A stretch of 28,771 nt of DNA from Arachnopeziza araneosa (Eukaryota > Ascomycota > Leotiomycetes > Helotiales > Arachnopezizaceae). The notes below the pieces were generated by a model. That model did no database searches. It had not been told where the DNA came from and saw only the letters and a program-made list of their open reading frames with translations. The stretch covers positions 1 to 28,771 of the forward strand of contig QYAI01000236.1 in NCBI GenBank assembly GCA_003988855.1, written 5' to 3'. Shown here piece after piece: positions 1-8,684 of the stretch. Made by a program: the position numbers and the translations under genes. Numbering within the stretch: position 1 is the first letter of the stretch; every line of letters begins with the position of its first letter.

Positions 1-11
1 GAGGACGGATT
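1..11. repeat. Left terminal inverted repeat
   Basis: gaggacggatt is the exact reverse complement of 1424-1434. The left repeat may continue outside the window. A 14-base extension of this end (gaggacggattagc) recurs at 23370-23383. Confidence 0.75.
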
Positions 12-70
12 AGCGAACCCCACCAAAATAGTTCCAAAAAGGTTGAAAATGCTACAAATTCTAGTCTACA

Positions 71-1354
71 TCACCATAATGCACTCTTGATAGGCTTTCC
101 ACCTGATTTCTCTAGCCTTACACATCGTTCAGGCATTTCTGAAATGCGCGCGCGAACCTCATCCATAGTAATTCTGGCCCATTCCTCTTCTACAATAGCT
201 TTATACTCTTGAATAGTATTCCACTTCCTTCTTCGTACTCTTTGCTTTACGATATTCCAACAAGCCTCAATTAGATTTAAATCAGGCGATTGAGCTAGAT
301 AAGTAAAGGTTTTAAGCTTGTATCGCCTTCGAACTGCTTTAGCTAGGCCATCTTTCTTCTTGCCGTGAGAAGGATCTCTATCTTCTTGTAGAATGTATTT
401 ATCAGCGTGTATTGGATCTATTTGACGAAAAGCTTCGATAGCGTCGCAATAATAAGGTAAAATCTTCTCAGAATAATACTTTTGAGTCATACTATTGCCT
501 TGAGGCTTGACTTCTCTGTCGTGACCCGTAGCAGCGAGCTGTTCTTTCCACGTAGCAAGAAGAGCTTCAAACTCGCTTTGAGACTGATATTTTGACTTCC
601 GTGGCTTCTTTGGCTTCGGCGCTTTGATAACTTCGTCTTCTTCGTCATTGTAGAAGATTAATGTGTCTGCTTTCGCTGTCCATGAACACCACCCTGCTAC
701 GTGTAACCGTACGCCAGTTTTGTCGCCTCTCTCTTGAATATTGCACTCGTCAGTTGCTGTACCTTGCTCTCGAAGAATAGAGCCTTGAGATTGAGAGCTT
801 GGGTCAAGGTGAGCTTCGTCTGTAAAGACAATATATTGCCAGAAATCGTATATTGTCTTCTTCTTGTGTTCTTTTCCATACTTCTCACGCGCAATCTTGT
901 TTGCTCTGGAGATATTCTTCTTAACGTATCGCTGCTTGTACTGCTTTGCTTTCTTTGTGTTTCGGTCAAGTGCATATTGAAGTGTTCGTACGGTGCCGGG
1001 TATATTGTGCTCTTCTATTTGGACTTCATATTGCTGATCGCGTAGCTGATTCTGTGATGGATTTACTAGCATTTGACAGCTCTCTTTTGCAATAAGAAGC
1101 TTCCGCCCTAGGTTCTTTGACCTTCTGCGAGTCCTCCGATATGCTTCTGATCTAATTTCTATTCGTTTTCGTATTCATTTGCGCGCTGTAGGGGTAGGAA
1201 GGCTAAATTCGCGGCATATTGAAGGGAGGCTCGAAGAATTAATCTGGAGGTCGAACGCATCAAAGAATCGAGACTTAAATAGAGTATCATATTCTAAACG
1301 CTTTGTTTTATGACCCTTGGGAATAGTAGGTCCTGATCTAGTCTCTGAAGGCAT
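71..1354 (-). pseudogene. Tc1/mariner (DDE_3-type) transposase with one in-frame TGA
   Basis: An ATG at 1352-1354 opens a frame that runs to 71 with a single TGA at 1175-1177 (codon 60), giving 427 codons including the broken one. The first part contains a helix-turn-helix-like DNA-binding region; the TGA sits where fungal Tc1 relatives usually have Trp after a short basic run. Numbering from the Met at 1070-1072, the DDE core shows FTDEAH (Asp85), QEDRDPSH (Asp231) and SPDLNLIEACW (Glu269). By my count there are 37 residues between the second Asp and the Glu, longer than the 34 of classic Tc1. The catalytic triad is intact, so decay looks recent. Readthrough, or initiation at the internal Met at 1072 giving a 333-residue protein without the DNA-binding part, cannot be excluded. 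Confidence 0.82.
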
Positions 1355-1423
1355 GATTATAGCTGTTGTTGTTGTTGTTTACTTCTTACCTTACTCAGAT
1401 TTCGGTGTTCTTGGCCCGTGCTG

Positions 1424-1434
1424 AATCCGTCCTC
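1424..1434. repeat. Right terminal inverted repeat
   Basis: aatccgtcctc mirrors window bases 1-11 exactly. After one extra base inside the element the match continues for three more bases (agc on the mirrored strand), so the repeat is probably slightly longer with an indel. Confidence 0.75.
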
Positions 1435-1701
1435 AATTTTTGCACCCCCTGGTGCTTGATACAGTAGAATGTAATCTTTGACTAAGATGATTTCGCAACC
1501 TATTGCGAGATTAACACATTTTGATAAAGTGCGGGGTAAGCCATGTGGCTTTTGTGGCTTGCAACATGGTATTCTATAGATGGAGAATTCAGCCCCTCCC
1601 AATCTTCTATCCCGACCTGCCTCGCTGAAATCCGCGAATTAGAGCTTTTTGATCTCCCGGGAGGATCTGCAAGAGGAAGACTAAGATTCAGCTCAGTAAT
1701 G

Positions 1702-1785
1702 CGGGTTATGCAAAGTTCAGCTCTATGGGACCAAGCCTTAATTCGGGTTGTACAATGGTTCAGCTCTAGGGGACCAAGCCCGCAA
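1702..1785. repeat. Degenerate 42-43-bp tandem duplication
   Basis: The motif cgggtt occurs at 1702 and 1744, and gttcagctct followed by ggaccaagcc occurs from 1715 and from 1758. The two units differ by a few substitutions and a one-base indel. A weaker partial copy (attcagctcag) lies just upstream near 1686. Confidence 0.65.
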
Positions 1786-2150
1786 CGACGATCGACAATC
1801 TTTTTAGGTTGACGTTGCATCGATAAGGAAAGAGCTGCAGTCAAAAAAGCAATGTGGGTGCTTAGATCATGTTCTGGCCTTTCGTGAGCGCTCTAAAAGC
1901 TCTGTCTTAGTATGTACCCTCATGTAGTTGGCTGATTACGACTTCCAGAGCCGCCAATCCTGTCTTAGGTGGCTGATACGACCTTACCTGAACGACCTCA
2001 TTTGGCTGAATGGAAAGCAGGTGCATTCTCTGGGGCCAAGGCGAAACGGGGACCGCCGTGCAGGGAAATTTAGCCAAAAATTACTACGTCGATTATTCGA
2101 GCTCTGAGTGCCTGGTTGAGTTGAGAGGCAAGGCGTGGCGCTCTACACAG

Positions 2151-2160
2151 TATTTAAATA
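2151..2160 (+). promoter_or_regulatory. TATA-like element upstream of the peptidase gene
   Basis: tatttaaata lies about 125 bases before the ATG at 2283, a plausible distance for a fungal core promoter with a 5' leader. Supported by sequence and position only. Confidence 0.35.
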
Positions 2161-2282
2161 AACGTTGCCAGCCTGCCCTCAATGTTCATCACGCACAGTA
2201 TTATCACTGATTGCCGAACAGCCTACCAAATTTCTCCTAACTTATATCAATTCTCCATCACCAGTCCAGTCTTGTTGTCACC

Positions 2283-3329
2283 ATGTCAGTCCCCCCAGCA
2301 GCCATCCATGGGGGTGGATTTCGACAAGATCCTTTTGATCCAGCAGACCACTACTACGTCCCACAATCGAGTACACAACCACCTGCCCACATAAACCTTC
2401 GGGAAGATCATGCGCAGCTTGCTTCCATGATCTATGACCAAGGTTATACCTCGTCTTGCACCGCCAATGCAGCTGCCGCAGCATTCTGGTACGAGGAAAA
2501 TGCCGGACGTCGCGCAGAAACCTGGGGAGCAAAAGGCCCATCGAGGCTCTTTATATACTGGCTTGCTCGTCTTGGCTATGTGAACGCTACTCATGACATT
2601 CCAGGCGTTGCTGATACTGGTTCTAACTCAAGAGATGCCATGAAAGGGCTAGCCCAGGTCGGCGTGTGCGCTGAAGACGACTGGACCTTTAGTGAAGATC
2701 CTGAAAAAATTAACAAGAAGCCTTTCGACACTGCATTCACCAACGCAGACCCTCACAAGATCACATCTTATTATCGACTTGACCCAGACCGCCCGGATAC
2801 AGATGACGGCAAGCTCAACGTTGATCAGAAGAATAAGATTGGACTTGCTCTCCTTGACAACCTCAAAAAATGTCTTACAGAAGGTTTCCCCGTCGCTTTT
2901 GGTTTCTGGTATTACCTGCCAGGCGAAAAGATGTTCAAGACAAGCGAGGAACCATACACCTTGATAGACGTTTGGAACGTGCCAAACAGCAAGTTTCCTC
3001 CAAATACATTCCCGTGGGACCTGCCAGCCGAGTTGAGGATTTTGGACGACAAAGGCAACCCCACTTCTCCCGGCCACTCTGTCCTTGCTATCGGGTACGA
3101 TGATGACAAGGGAGCTGTGCTTGTCCAAAATTCCTGGGGTGAAAAATGGAGTGGAAACGGTACATTTTGGATGCCGTATGCTTGGATCACGGACTTTGCG
3201 GCAACAAACGATTTCTGGACTATCCGGACAACCCATACAGGTCAGACAGAATCCAAGGCTTCTCCGGTACGCTGGGAAGATGTTCATGAGCAGGTTTTTG
3301 GTAAGGGGTGGCGGGGTTGGGGTTGGTAA
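2283..3329 (+). CDS. Papain-like (family C1) cysteine peptidase, 348 aa
   Basis: A single-exon gene with a good start context (gtcaccATGtc). The protein has the C1 peptidase active-site order: Gln53 and Cys59 in DQGYTSSCTA, His265 in GHSVLAIGY, and Asn283 in VQNSWGEKW, which is followed by the usual Trp/Gly-rich stretch. About 205 residues separate Cys and His, longer than in papain, with an insertion around 130-180 rich in Asp and Lys. I see no signal peptide, no transmembrane segment and no inhibitory prodomain of the ERFNIN type, so it is predicted to be cytosolic and not made as a classical zymogen. The C-terminus ends in a Trp/Gly-rich tail (GKGWRGWGW). Similar prodomain-less C1-like proteins occur in bacteria and fungi; the biological substrate is unknown. 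Family assignment is firm, role is not. Confidence 0.88.
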   Translation: MSVPPAAIHGGGFRQDPFDPADHYYVPQSSTQPPAHINLREDHAQLASMIYDQGYTSSCTANAAAAAFWYEENAGRRAETWGAKGPSRLFIYWLARLGYVNATHDIPGVADTGSNSRDAMKGLAQVGVCAEDDWTFSEDPEKINKKPFDTAFTNADPHKITSYYRLDPDRPDTDDGKLNVDQKNKIGLALLDNLKKCLTEGFPVAFGFWYYLPGEKMFKTSEEPYTLIDVWNVPNSKFPPNTFPWDLPAELRILDDKGNPTSPGHSVLAIGYDDDKGAVLVQNSWGEKWSGNGTFWMPYAWITDFAATNDFWTIRTTHTGQTESKASPVRWEDVHEQVFGKGWRGWGW

Positions 3330-4361
3330 GGATGGATTCGGAAAGAGCCGGGTATCGGCCTTTTTAAGTAAAGGTAGATTAAGGTCAGCTATTTGGCAGG
3401 CAGCAAAGGATAGTTTAGTGCGGTAGTCTTTCAGAGCGAAGACGGGCTGGGTTATTCCTCGGGCGAAGATCTCTTAAAGGGCTTATCGAAACCTAACTCT
3501 GATGGGAAGACGTGGCCTTTACACTCGATCGTTACAGTATCTCTCTTTCATTCCTAAATATACTACTAAGAAGCCTATATGTCTCAATCTCTACTGCATA
3601 TATATATTGGTCATAAATCTGAATCTATAGCTAACATTAATCACTGGCTTGTAGAAGTCAAGTCAACAGTAGTTTTGGGTATGTGAATACCTTCTGCCTG
3701 TCGTGTTCCAAATGCCAAACATTTTAGCTCATCTTTTGAGAAGGAAATAATCTGCAATATCCGCGATGCTATGCTTGCAATGATAACGGAACTCTTTTCC
3801 GCCTATCATCGTACGCTCAAACTCAAGTCCACGTTCCCCGCACAACTTTTATCTTGATAGGCTACGATATACTGCACGCTTCGGTTACCAGTCACCTGCA
3901 GCTATATGCATGAAACGCTGTCCAGAAGTACTTTCACCGGGGCTGAGAATATTCTTTGCCGGTTGGCGCCACACAAAATCTAGATCCCTCGAATACTTGG
4001 CGGGAAGGCTATCAGACCTATTGACAACTGCCATCTTCAACATTACAACCTAGGCCGGTAAAAGAACACCAATCATGTATAATCTCACCAGCCGGCATGC
4101 AGCCACAGCTGATGCTTCACCAATATGTGGCTTGCGAAACATTCTCAGTCGGTGGTTTGAAGAGCACATTGATGTCGTATGGCTGGCTGAAGACCTTCAG
4201 CTTACGATTCTGCACAAGTTCAATGTGACACCGCCGGGCTCCGCGATGAAGAGGATGCCTACGCGACTTTTACGCCTGTTGCATTATACCTGTCAATCAC
4301 GGTGTTTGATCAAACACCCGAGGAAATTAGGTTTTTTTATTATTTTCCAAGAATCTGTCTG

Positions 4362-4397
4362 AAATCAGTCCAAAAATCAGTCTAAAACTCAGTATAA
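4362..4397. repeat. 12-bp imperfect tandem repeat, three copies
   Basis: Units beginning at 4362, 4374 and 4386 share the core aaatcagtc or aaactcagt followed by an A run, with a strict 12-base period and one or two substitutions per copy. Confidence 0.7.
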
Positions 4398-4922
4398 AAT
4401 AAACTTCCAACCGTGATTATGGACACCTATCATTCTCCAACGGGGTTAAAGCAGAATTTCGTAAGCGAGATGCCGCTCTTGATAGAAACGCTAAACTCAT
4501 CACCAGCGATTTTGGCACTATTTAGAGTAACGTAACCAAGTAGCACTTTTCATAAATCTGGCGTAAATACATGCAAATGTAAGATTATAGTAGTTTTAGT
4601 CGCTGTTTTATGCGACGGTTGTCTCGACACTTATATATGTAACGGCATAGGTTCGAATATGGCTAGTCAAGAGGCATATGGGAGTGCATTGATAGTCTGA
4701 GTATATTCGGACCTATAGGCTAGCTACGAAGGAAAAGAAGAATATGAAGAAAGAAAAACTACACGAGTGAGGTGTGCATTATGTACAGCAGACATCTCTC
4801 CGCTCCTAATCCGAATCGACTCTGAATCTACCCCTTACTCTCCACACCTCGGAAATGAGGCTCTGTCCGCCCGCACCGTCTACACATGACATTTGCAACA
4901 CGTAACATTCCTAAATTTGTAT

Positions 4923-4937
4923 CCTAACCCTAACCCC
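4923..4937. repeat. Telomere-like motif (telobox)
   Basis: cctaaccctaacccc contains two-plus units of CCCTAA, the complement of the TTAGGG fungal telomere repeat. It sits about 55 bases beyond the stop codon of the ankyrin gene. It is short enough to be an interstitial remnant, a binding site for telobox proteins, or chance. Confidence 0.55.
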
Positions 4938-4981
4938 ATATTTACCCTTCATGTTAGGGCGTTGCCTGCTATAAGCGAGTG

Positions 4982-5926
4982 TCATGGCTTGTATTCCTCT
5001 AGCAGTTGCGCAGGGGTTTTTCCATTCACATCCTTTACATCAGAGCGTGCTCCGTTACTCTCCAACAGCTTCATGGCATCGACTTGACCACCAGAGGCGG
5101 CGAAATGCATTGGCGTCCAGCTAGGATATAGGGATTTATGGAGTTGCGCCAGGGTGTCTGCCGGAAGTAGCTCGTTCACGTCAGCGCCGTGCTGTATTAG
5201 GAGGCGCATGGTGTCGAGAGCGCCAAGATTTGCAGCAGTATGTAATGCGCCAGAACAAGCGACGGAGACACCGTGCTTTAATAGCAATTCGGTCATGCGA
5301 GTACCTTCAGCCTTGGCGGCGAAAGACAGAAGAGACAAAGCATAGCTCACAACTCTATCAGTACGTATCGGCTTTGCACCATGCTGAAGAAGCACAGCGA
5401 CTACTTCGGTTTTCCTTCGCTTTACAGCTTGAACAAGTGGCAGATTGCCATGACCGAGTGGAAAAGTAACGACTTTTGGATCCACAGATGCCATTGCCTC
5501 GAATACAGCGGCGTGTCCATTGTTGATGGCCCTGTCGACTGCCCACCTCGTTATAACAGACATGGGTTTTATGCCTTGCTGCGACGCGAAGTCGAGTAAA
5601 GTCGAAACAGCTGCAGCGTGGCCGTCCCTAGCTGCTATAATTATTGCCCGTACGAGGGTCGACATTGGCATCGCCATTACGGTTCGCACATGGTTCTTAT
5701 CATCGATTGGGCGCTCTTGCAAATAAATGCAATGCGGCTCTTCAAGCGAGATCTTAATCCACTGTGGCTGCGAGAGCATGCCTCGTAGTGTTGCGTTGTC
5801 GTTCGAGGAGAGTGCCTCAATGAGAGGGAGGGCGGCGTCCTCGCCGATAAGGACGTCGAATACTTCTCTTGATGACTGGTATATGCCCGGGCCAGGTTCT
5901 AGGTCTGCCATGGTCAATTCCACCAT
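4982..5926 (-). CDS. Ankyrin-repeat protein, about 314 aa
   Basis: A single-exon gene. The frame is open as far as 6061, but the first ATG is at 5924-5926 (MVELTMADLE) and a second, in stronger context (gaccATGg), is at 5909-5911; either may be used. The C-terminal two thirds holds ankyrin repeats. The clearest units contain ALHTAANLGALDTMRLLIQH, TPMHFAASGGQVDAMKLLES and LVQAVKRRKTEVVAVLLQHG, each with the paired-helix pattern and a following Gly-Ala or Gly-Val turn. Two more degenerate units lie earlier (AARDGHAAAVSTLLDFA and the INNGHAAVFEAM region). The first 80 residues show no known domain. There is no signal peptide. Ankyrin repeats mediate protein-protein contacts; no effector domain is visible, so the partner and function are unknown. 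It ends in a normal TGA stop. Confidence 0.8.
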   Translation of the reverse strand: MVELTMADLEPGPGIYQSSREVFDVLIGEDAALPLIEALSSNDNATLRGMLSQPQWIKISLEEPHCIYLQERPIDDKNHVRTVMAMPMSTLVRAIIIAARDGHAAAVSTLLDFASQQGIKPMSVITRWAVDRAINNGHAAVFEAMASVDPKVVTFPLGHGNLPLVQAVKRRKTEVVAVLLQHGAKPIRTDRVVSYALSLLSFAAKAEGTRMTELLLKHGVSVACSGALHTAANLGALDTMRLLIQHGADVNELLPADTLAQLHKSLYPSWTPMHFAASGGQVDAMKLLESNGARSDVKDVNGKTPAQLLEEYKP

Positions 5927-6061
5927 GACTACAGTGGAGGAGTTTGTGGTGATAATGCTGGAGGTGCCTTGGTATTGGAAGTCGAAAACGTAGACGGTGG
6001 TTACGTAGTCGTAGTCGTAGTCGAGCGAAGGACTAGGTGTGAGTCTTGCAAAGAAATACAA

Positions 6062-6901
6062 ATGCGAAGGCGATGTGCAGACCTTTGAGGAATATATATG
6101 TATATATATACCTTACAGACGTCAGCCGCAGATTCACCTCTAAAAATAAGGAGTTTGGCGGGGCTATGCACCCTGAAACGTTCAATCAGCCTTGATGGAT
6201 TGGACAGAGAGTGCCCACACGGTGCGGCCACAATACAACTAACACGGCGCAGCCACTCGACAACCAACACGATCCCTCATCCTGTTGGCGTCATCCATCC
6301 CCAGGTCACGTGTTGCGCTTCCGATTGGCGGTCAGCAGCCTGGGTTTAGCGCCCTTGGTGCTAGTGCTCGCCAACCTTACAGGGCGCTTATACTATGTCT
6401 TGACATTATTTTCTAAGAGCAGCAGCCTACACGGACTATATAACCTTGGGGGTGTGCAAACTGATGATAGCTCACTATAGCTGAGGAGGTGCGTAGATGC
6501 TGACACTTGACAGCCAGGAGAGATATATTATTTGGTAGCTCTGCGACGTAAATAGCCATTGCGGGCATAGGACACTAAACTACCTGCAATGCTTTCAGGC
6601 ATTTAATTAAAGCGGCATAACAATAATAAGAGGGTGGGTTGCAAACTAATGACACTTCACTATATGACGAGAGACGATAGTGCACGCGAAACCTCAACCA
6701 GACGGACCGTCGGTCAGCTTTGGGCTTATTTTCAAAAAAAACCAAAAAACAGTACATTGCATTTTCTATCCAGACTAGCTAAGCGTCAATAAAAGAAAGG
6801 TGCGATTCCGTCCCTGAAACAATGTTCTCTCAGCCTCGTGCCCCCGGCTCCCTCATCCTGCAGGCTTCAATGACAAGCAATGGCTTGTAGTCTACTCTTA
6901 T
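6062..6901. promoter_or_regulatory. Intergenic region upstream of the ankyrin gene
   Basis: Contains an alternating TA stretch at about 6092-6110, a CACGTG E-box at 6307-6312 and an inverted CCAAT box (attgg, 6324-6328). The two boxes lie roughly 380-400 bases upstream of the ankyrin ATG and may belong to its promoter. Further right is a pair of similar 32-base segments (6448-6479 and 6631-6664). No gene is apparent; an open frame at 6575-6757 (minus) looks random. Confidence 0.4.
6448..6664. repeat. Pair of diverged direct repeats of about 32 bp
   Basis: Segments ending at 6479 and 6664 share gcaaact.atga.a..tcactata preceded by a G-rich run (gggggtgt and agggtgggtt). They are spaced about 184 bases apart. 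Origin unknown; possibly the ends of a small degenerate element. Confidence 0.45.
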
Positions 6902-7744
6902 TTAGATGTGGATATCACCAGGCTCGTCAAAACCCGCTGGGTCAGTAGTAGTCGTAGTCGGCTTAGGGTCAGTGCTCGCTGGATCCTCTGGAGTCGCAGG
7001 GTCACCGATTGGAGTTTCCTGAGCGGCAGGATCACCATATGGGCTGCCTCCTCCGCTGCTGTTTCTTTCAGAGTTTGTTTCGGGGGTATCGCATCCTGGG
7101 GTGGGGCAATAAGGCTCAGAATTGTTTGGGATTCCCTCCGCATAGCCCTCGTTATAGTGAAGCCCTTCGGCGTCTTCTGTAGCCATGATTTGCGATGGGT
7201 CTGTTGCATCTTTAGCCATATGATTAATGGACTTGAGATCTCCAGATTCCAGTCTAGCCAAGTTTATTTTAGCTTCAGTAGTTGCGTAGAAGGATGCTGC
7301 TCCTGCTGTCTTCCATTCCGCAGCACCAAAGACTGTAATCTTATCGGTAGCAACCTTTGATATAGCCTCGCCAGACAGCTCAGCATCATCCTCACGCTCA
7401 TCCGCCCCAAAAGCGTCCAACCAGTGCGAATTGGGGTTTTCGGAATTGAAGAAGTCGTCGTAGTAGTAGTAGCCAGGGTTCTTTGCTTGGAACGCCTGTA
7501 CTTGGGGTTCTGAGTAGCCGCTGTATTCTATGTATTGATCGGTGTTTGGATAGTACTGTTGAAGGTAGGCCACATACTCGTCTAGAGTAATCGTGGATCC
7601 TTTAACTGCTCGTGCAGTTAAAGACTTCTCACTAACACCGTTCTGAGGTAAAGGTGAGGCAACTGCGATGTTCAGAATCGAGAGAAGGAGGGAGAAGAGT
7701 GCTATAAAGCTTTGATGCTGATTGAAATGGAAATAAAGCTGCAT
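6902..7744 (-). CDS. Predicted secreted protein of unknown function, 280 aa
   Basis: A single-exon gene starting with ATG at 7742-7744. Residues 1-30 form a signal peptide: a hydrophobic run (SFIALFSLLLSILNIAVA) ending in a likely cleavage site near AVAS-PLPQ. A Thr-Ala-Arg-Ala stretch at 43-46 may be a propeptide end. The mature protein is acidic and Tyr-rich around 58-98 (including a YYYY run), and has only two cysteines (213 and 218, in YCPTPGCDT). The last 45 residues are a low-complexity Pro/Thr/Asp tail with repeated GDPA and a run of Thr, typical of a flexible, possibly O-glycosylated region. No GPI signal or transmembrane segment is seen at the C-terminus. I recognise no domain. It faces another secreted-protein gene across a minisatellite-containing intergenic region. 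Confidence 0.78.
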   Translation of the reverse strand: MQLYFHFNQHQSFIALFSLLLSILNIAVASPLPQNGVSEKSLTARAVKGSTITLDEYVAYLQQYYPNTDQYIEYSGYSEPQVQAFQAKNPGYYYYDDFFNSENPNSHWLDAFGADEREDDAELSGEAISKVATDKITVFGAAEWKTAGAASFYATTEAKINLARLESGDLKSINHMAKDATDPSQIMATEDAEGLHYNEGYAEGIPNNSEPYCPTPGCDTPETNSERNSSGGGSPYGDPAAQETPIGDPATPEDPASTDPKPTTTTTDPAGFDEPGDIHI

Positions 7745-8684
7745 TGTAGTGTAAGGATACAGGAATCCACCAATATATAGATTATGGAAAAAGTTTTTGT
7801 AGTGTTAGAGCGAATGCGAGATTGGTCTGCAGAAAGGAAAGGAAACGGGGACTTCAAACTCTCTATATATACGCTGAGATGCTTAACATGAAGACAATTC
7901 TTGACGCACCAGCGAGGTAGATGCCACCCCGTATTTAGATTTGTGGCTGTAGTTTCCTCAGCGATTTTGAGCCTCACTGCGGCTATAAGCCCAACACCAA
8001 CACCAACACCAACAACTCAGCCATGGTTCGCAGGAATAGCGGAGTAGGATAGACCTTTTGTTTCATGTTTTTATTTGGTGCTGGTTTGATGGACCTCATG
8101 TTAGACCCGTGCCTTGTAACTATCCCCCTGGTTACCAACACCAGCACCAACAACTCAGCCATGGTTCGCAGGAATAGCGGGGTAGGATGGACCTTTTGTT
8201 TCATGTTTTTTTATTGGTGCTGGTTTGATGGACCTCATGTTAGACCCGTGCCTTGTAACTATCCCCCTGGTTACCAACACCAACACCAACACCAAAAAAA
8301 AACAACTCAGCCACACCCCCAAAAAAAACTCAGCCACACCCGGCAGGATGGATCCTTTGTATCATGTTTTTATACCGGAACTAGTTTGATGGACTTCATG
8401 TTGGACCCATGCCTTGCAACTATCCTTCTGGTCGGCGTGCAAGACGTCTATGCGTGAGCCAGCGTAACTATAGAAGGGGCCGCCCACTTGCTCAACTTTC
8501 TATTCTGTATCATCAAAGACTTCTCACTTTTGCTTCTTTTGCTTTCAACTTCGATCATCTGCCCTTTGTCGGCCCTCAAGCACCCTTTCGGTTCTTCTAG
8601 ACCAACCGTATATCACCCTTACAACGTCAACTGAATTGACCTTGACACTCCCACCGAATATTTCCATCTCAGTACATCTTCACC
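7745..8684. promoter_or_regulatory. Divergent promoter region between two secreted-protein genes
   Basis: The genes at 6902-7744 (-) and 8685-9761 (+) are transcribed away from each other from this 940-base region. About half of it (7991-8433) is a tandem minisatellite. The bases just before 8685 are CT-rich, as is common in fungal promoters and leaders, and end in the start context cttcaccATGaac. Confidence 0.55.
7991..8433. repeat. Minisatellite: three tandem units of about 138-152 bp
   Basis: The marker caactcag recurs at 8013, 8151 and 8303. Units 1 and 2 are nearly identical apart from a few substitutions; unit 3 (from about 8274) is diverged and expanded by A-runs. Each unit opens with a variable (caacac)n microsatellite and contains an inverted pair, accagcaccaa near its left end and ttggtgctggt about 70 bases later in unit 2, that could fold into a hairpin. 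Open frames of 60-130 codons cross the array on both strands, but they follow the repeat and look like chance. Confidence 0.85.

Larger units (their letters stand above)
1..1434 (-). mobile_element. Tc1/mariner-type DNA transposon, decayed
   Basis: The element is bounded by an 11-bp perfect inverted repeat (gaggacggatt at 1-11, its reverse complement at 1424-1434) and encloses one transposase reading frame on the minus strand. Tc1/mariner elements move by cut-and-paste and duplicate a TA target. The left flank lies outside the window, so the TA duplication cannot be checked; the right end is followed by aattt, with no obvious TA. The enclosed transposase has one in-frame TGA, so this copy is probably non-autonomous. 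The true ends could lie a base or more outside the 11-bp match. Confidence 0.8.
1435..2282. other. Intergenic stretch, no convincing gene
   Basis: Between the transposon and the peptidase gene. It contains a degenerate 42-43-bp duplication (1702-1785) and short open frames on both strands that resemble no family I know. The last 150 bases probably hold the peptidase promoter. Confidence 0.5.
3330..4981. other. Long intergenic stretch with small repeats
   Basis: About 1.65 kb between the end of the peptidase gene and the 3' end of the ankyrin gene. The only open frame of note (4075-4362, plus, 95 codons) matches no family I recognise and is probably chance. The stretch holds a 12-bp triple repeat at 4362-4397 and a telomere-like motif at 4923-4937. 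Base composition is AT-rich in 3540-3620 and 4560-4640. Confidence 0.5.

Noticed and set aside
1175..1177. TGA read as Trp (altered genetic code)
   Set aside because: Intact genes in the same window terminate at TGA, and both genes with internal TGA show other signs of decay or non-autonomy.
2649..3287. A 212-codon minus-strand frame
   Set aside because: Fully inside the peptidase gene on the other strand, with no recognisable motif.
4075..4362. 95-codon plus-strand frame as a gene
   Set aside because: No domain, signal or codon pattern that sets it apart from chance; its end runs into an AT-rich repeat.
4640..4675. tRNA gene candidate (ggttcgaat resembling a B box)
   Set aside because: No A box at the right distance upstream and no acceptor-stem pairing could be found.
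7991..8433. CRISPR-like array
   Set aside because: The units are contiguous, about 140 bp and nearly identical throughout, with no short repeat and unique-spacer pattern; the genome is eukaryotic.
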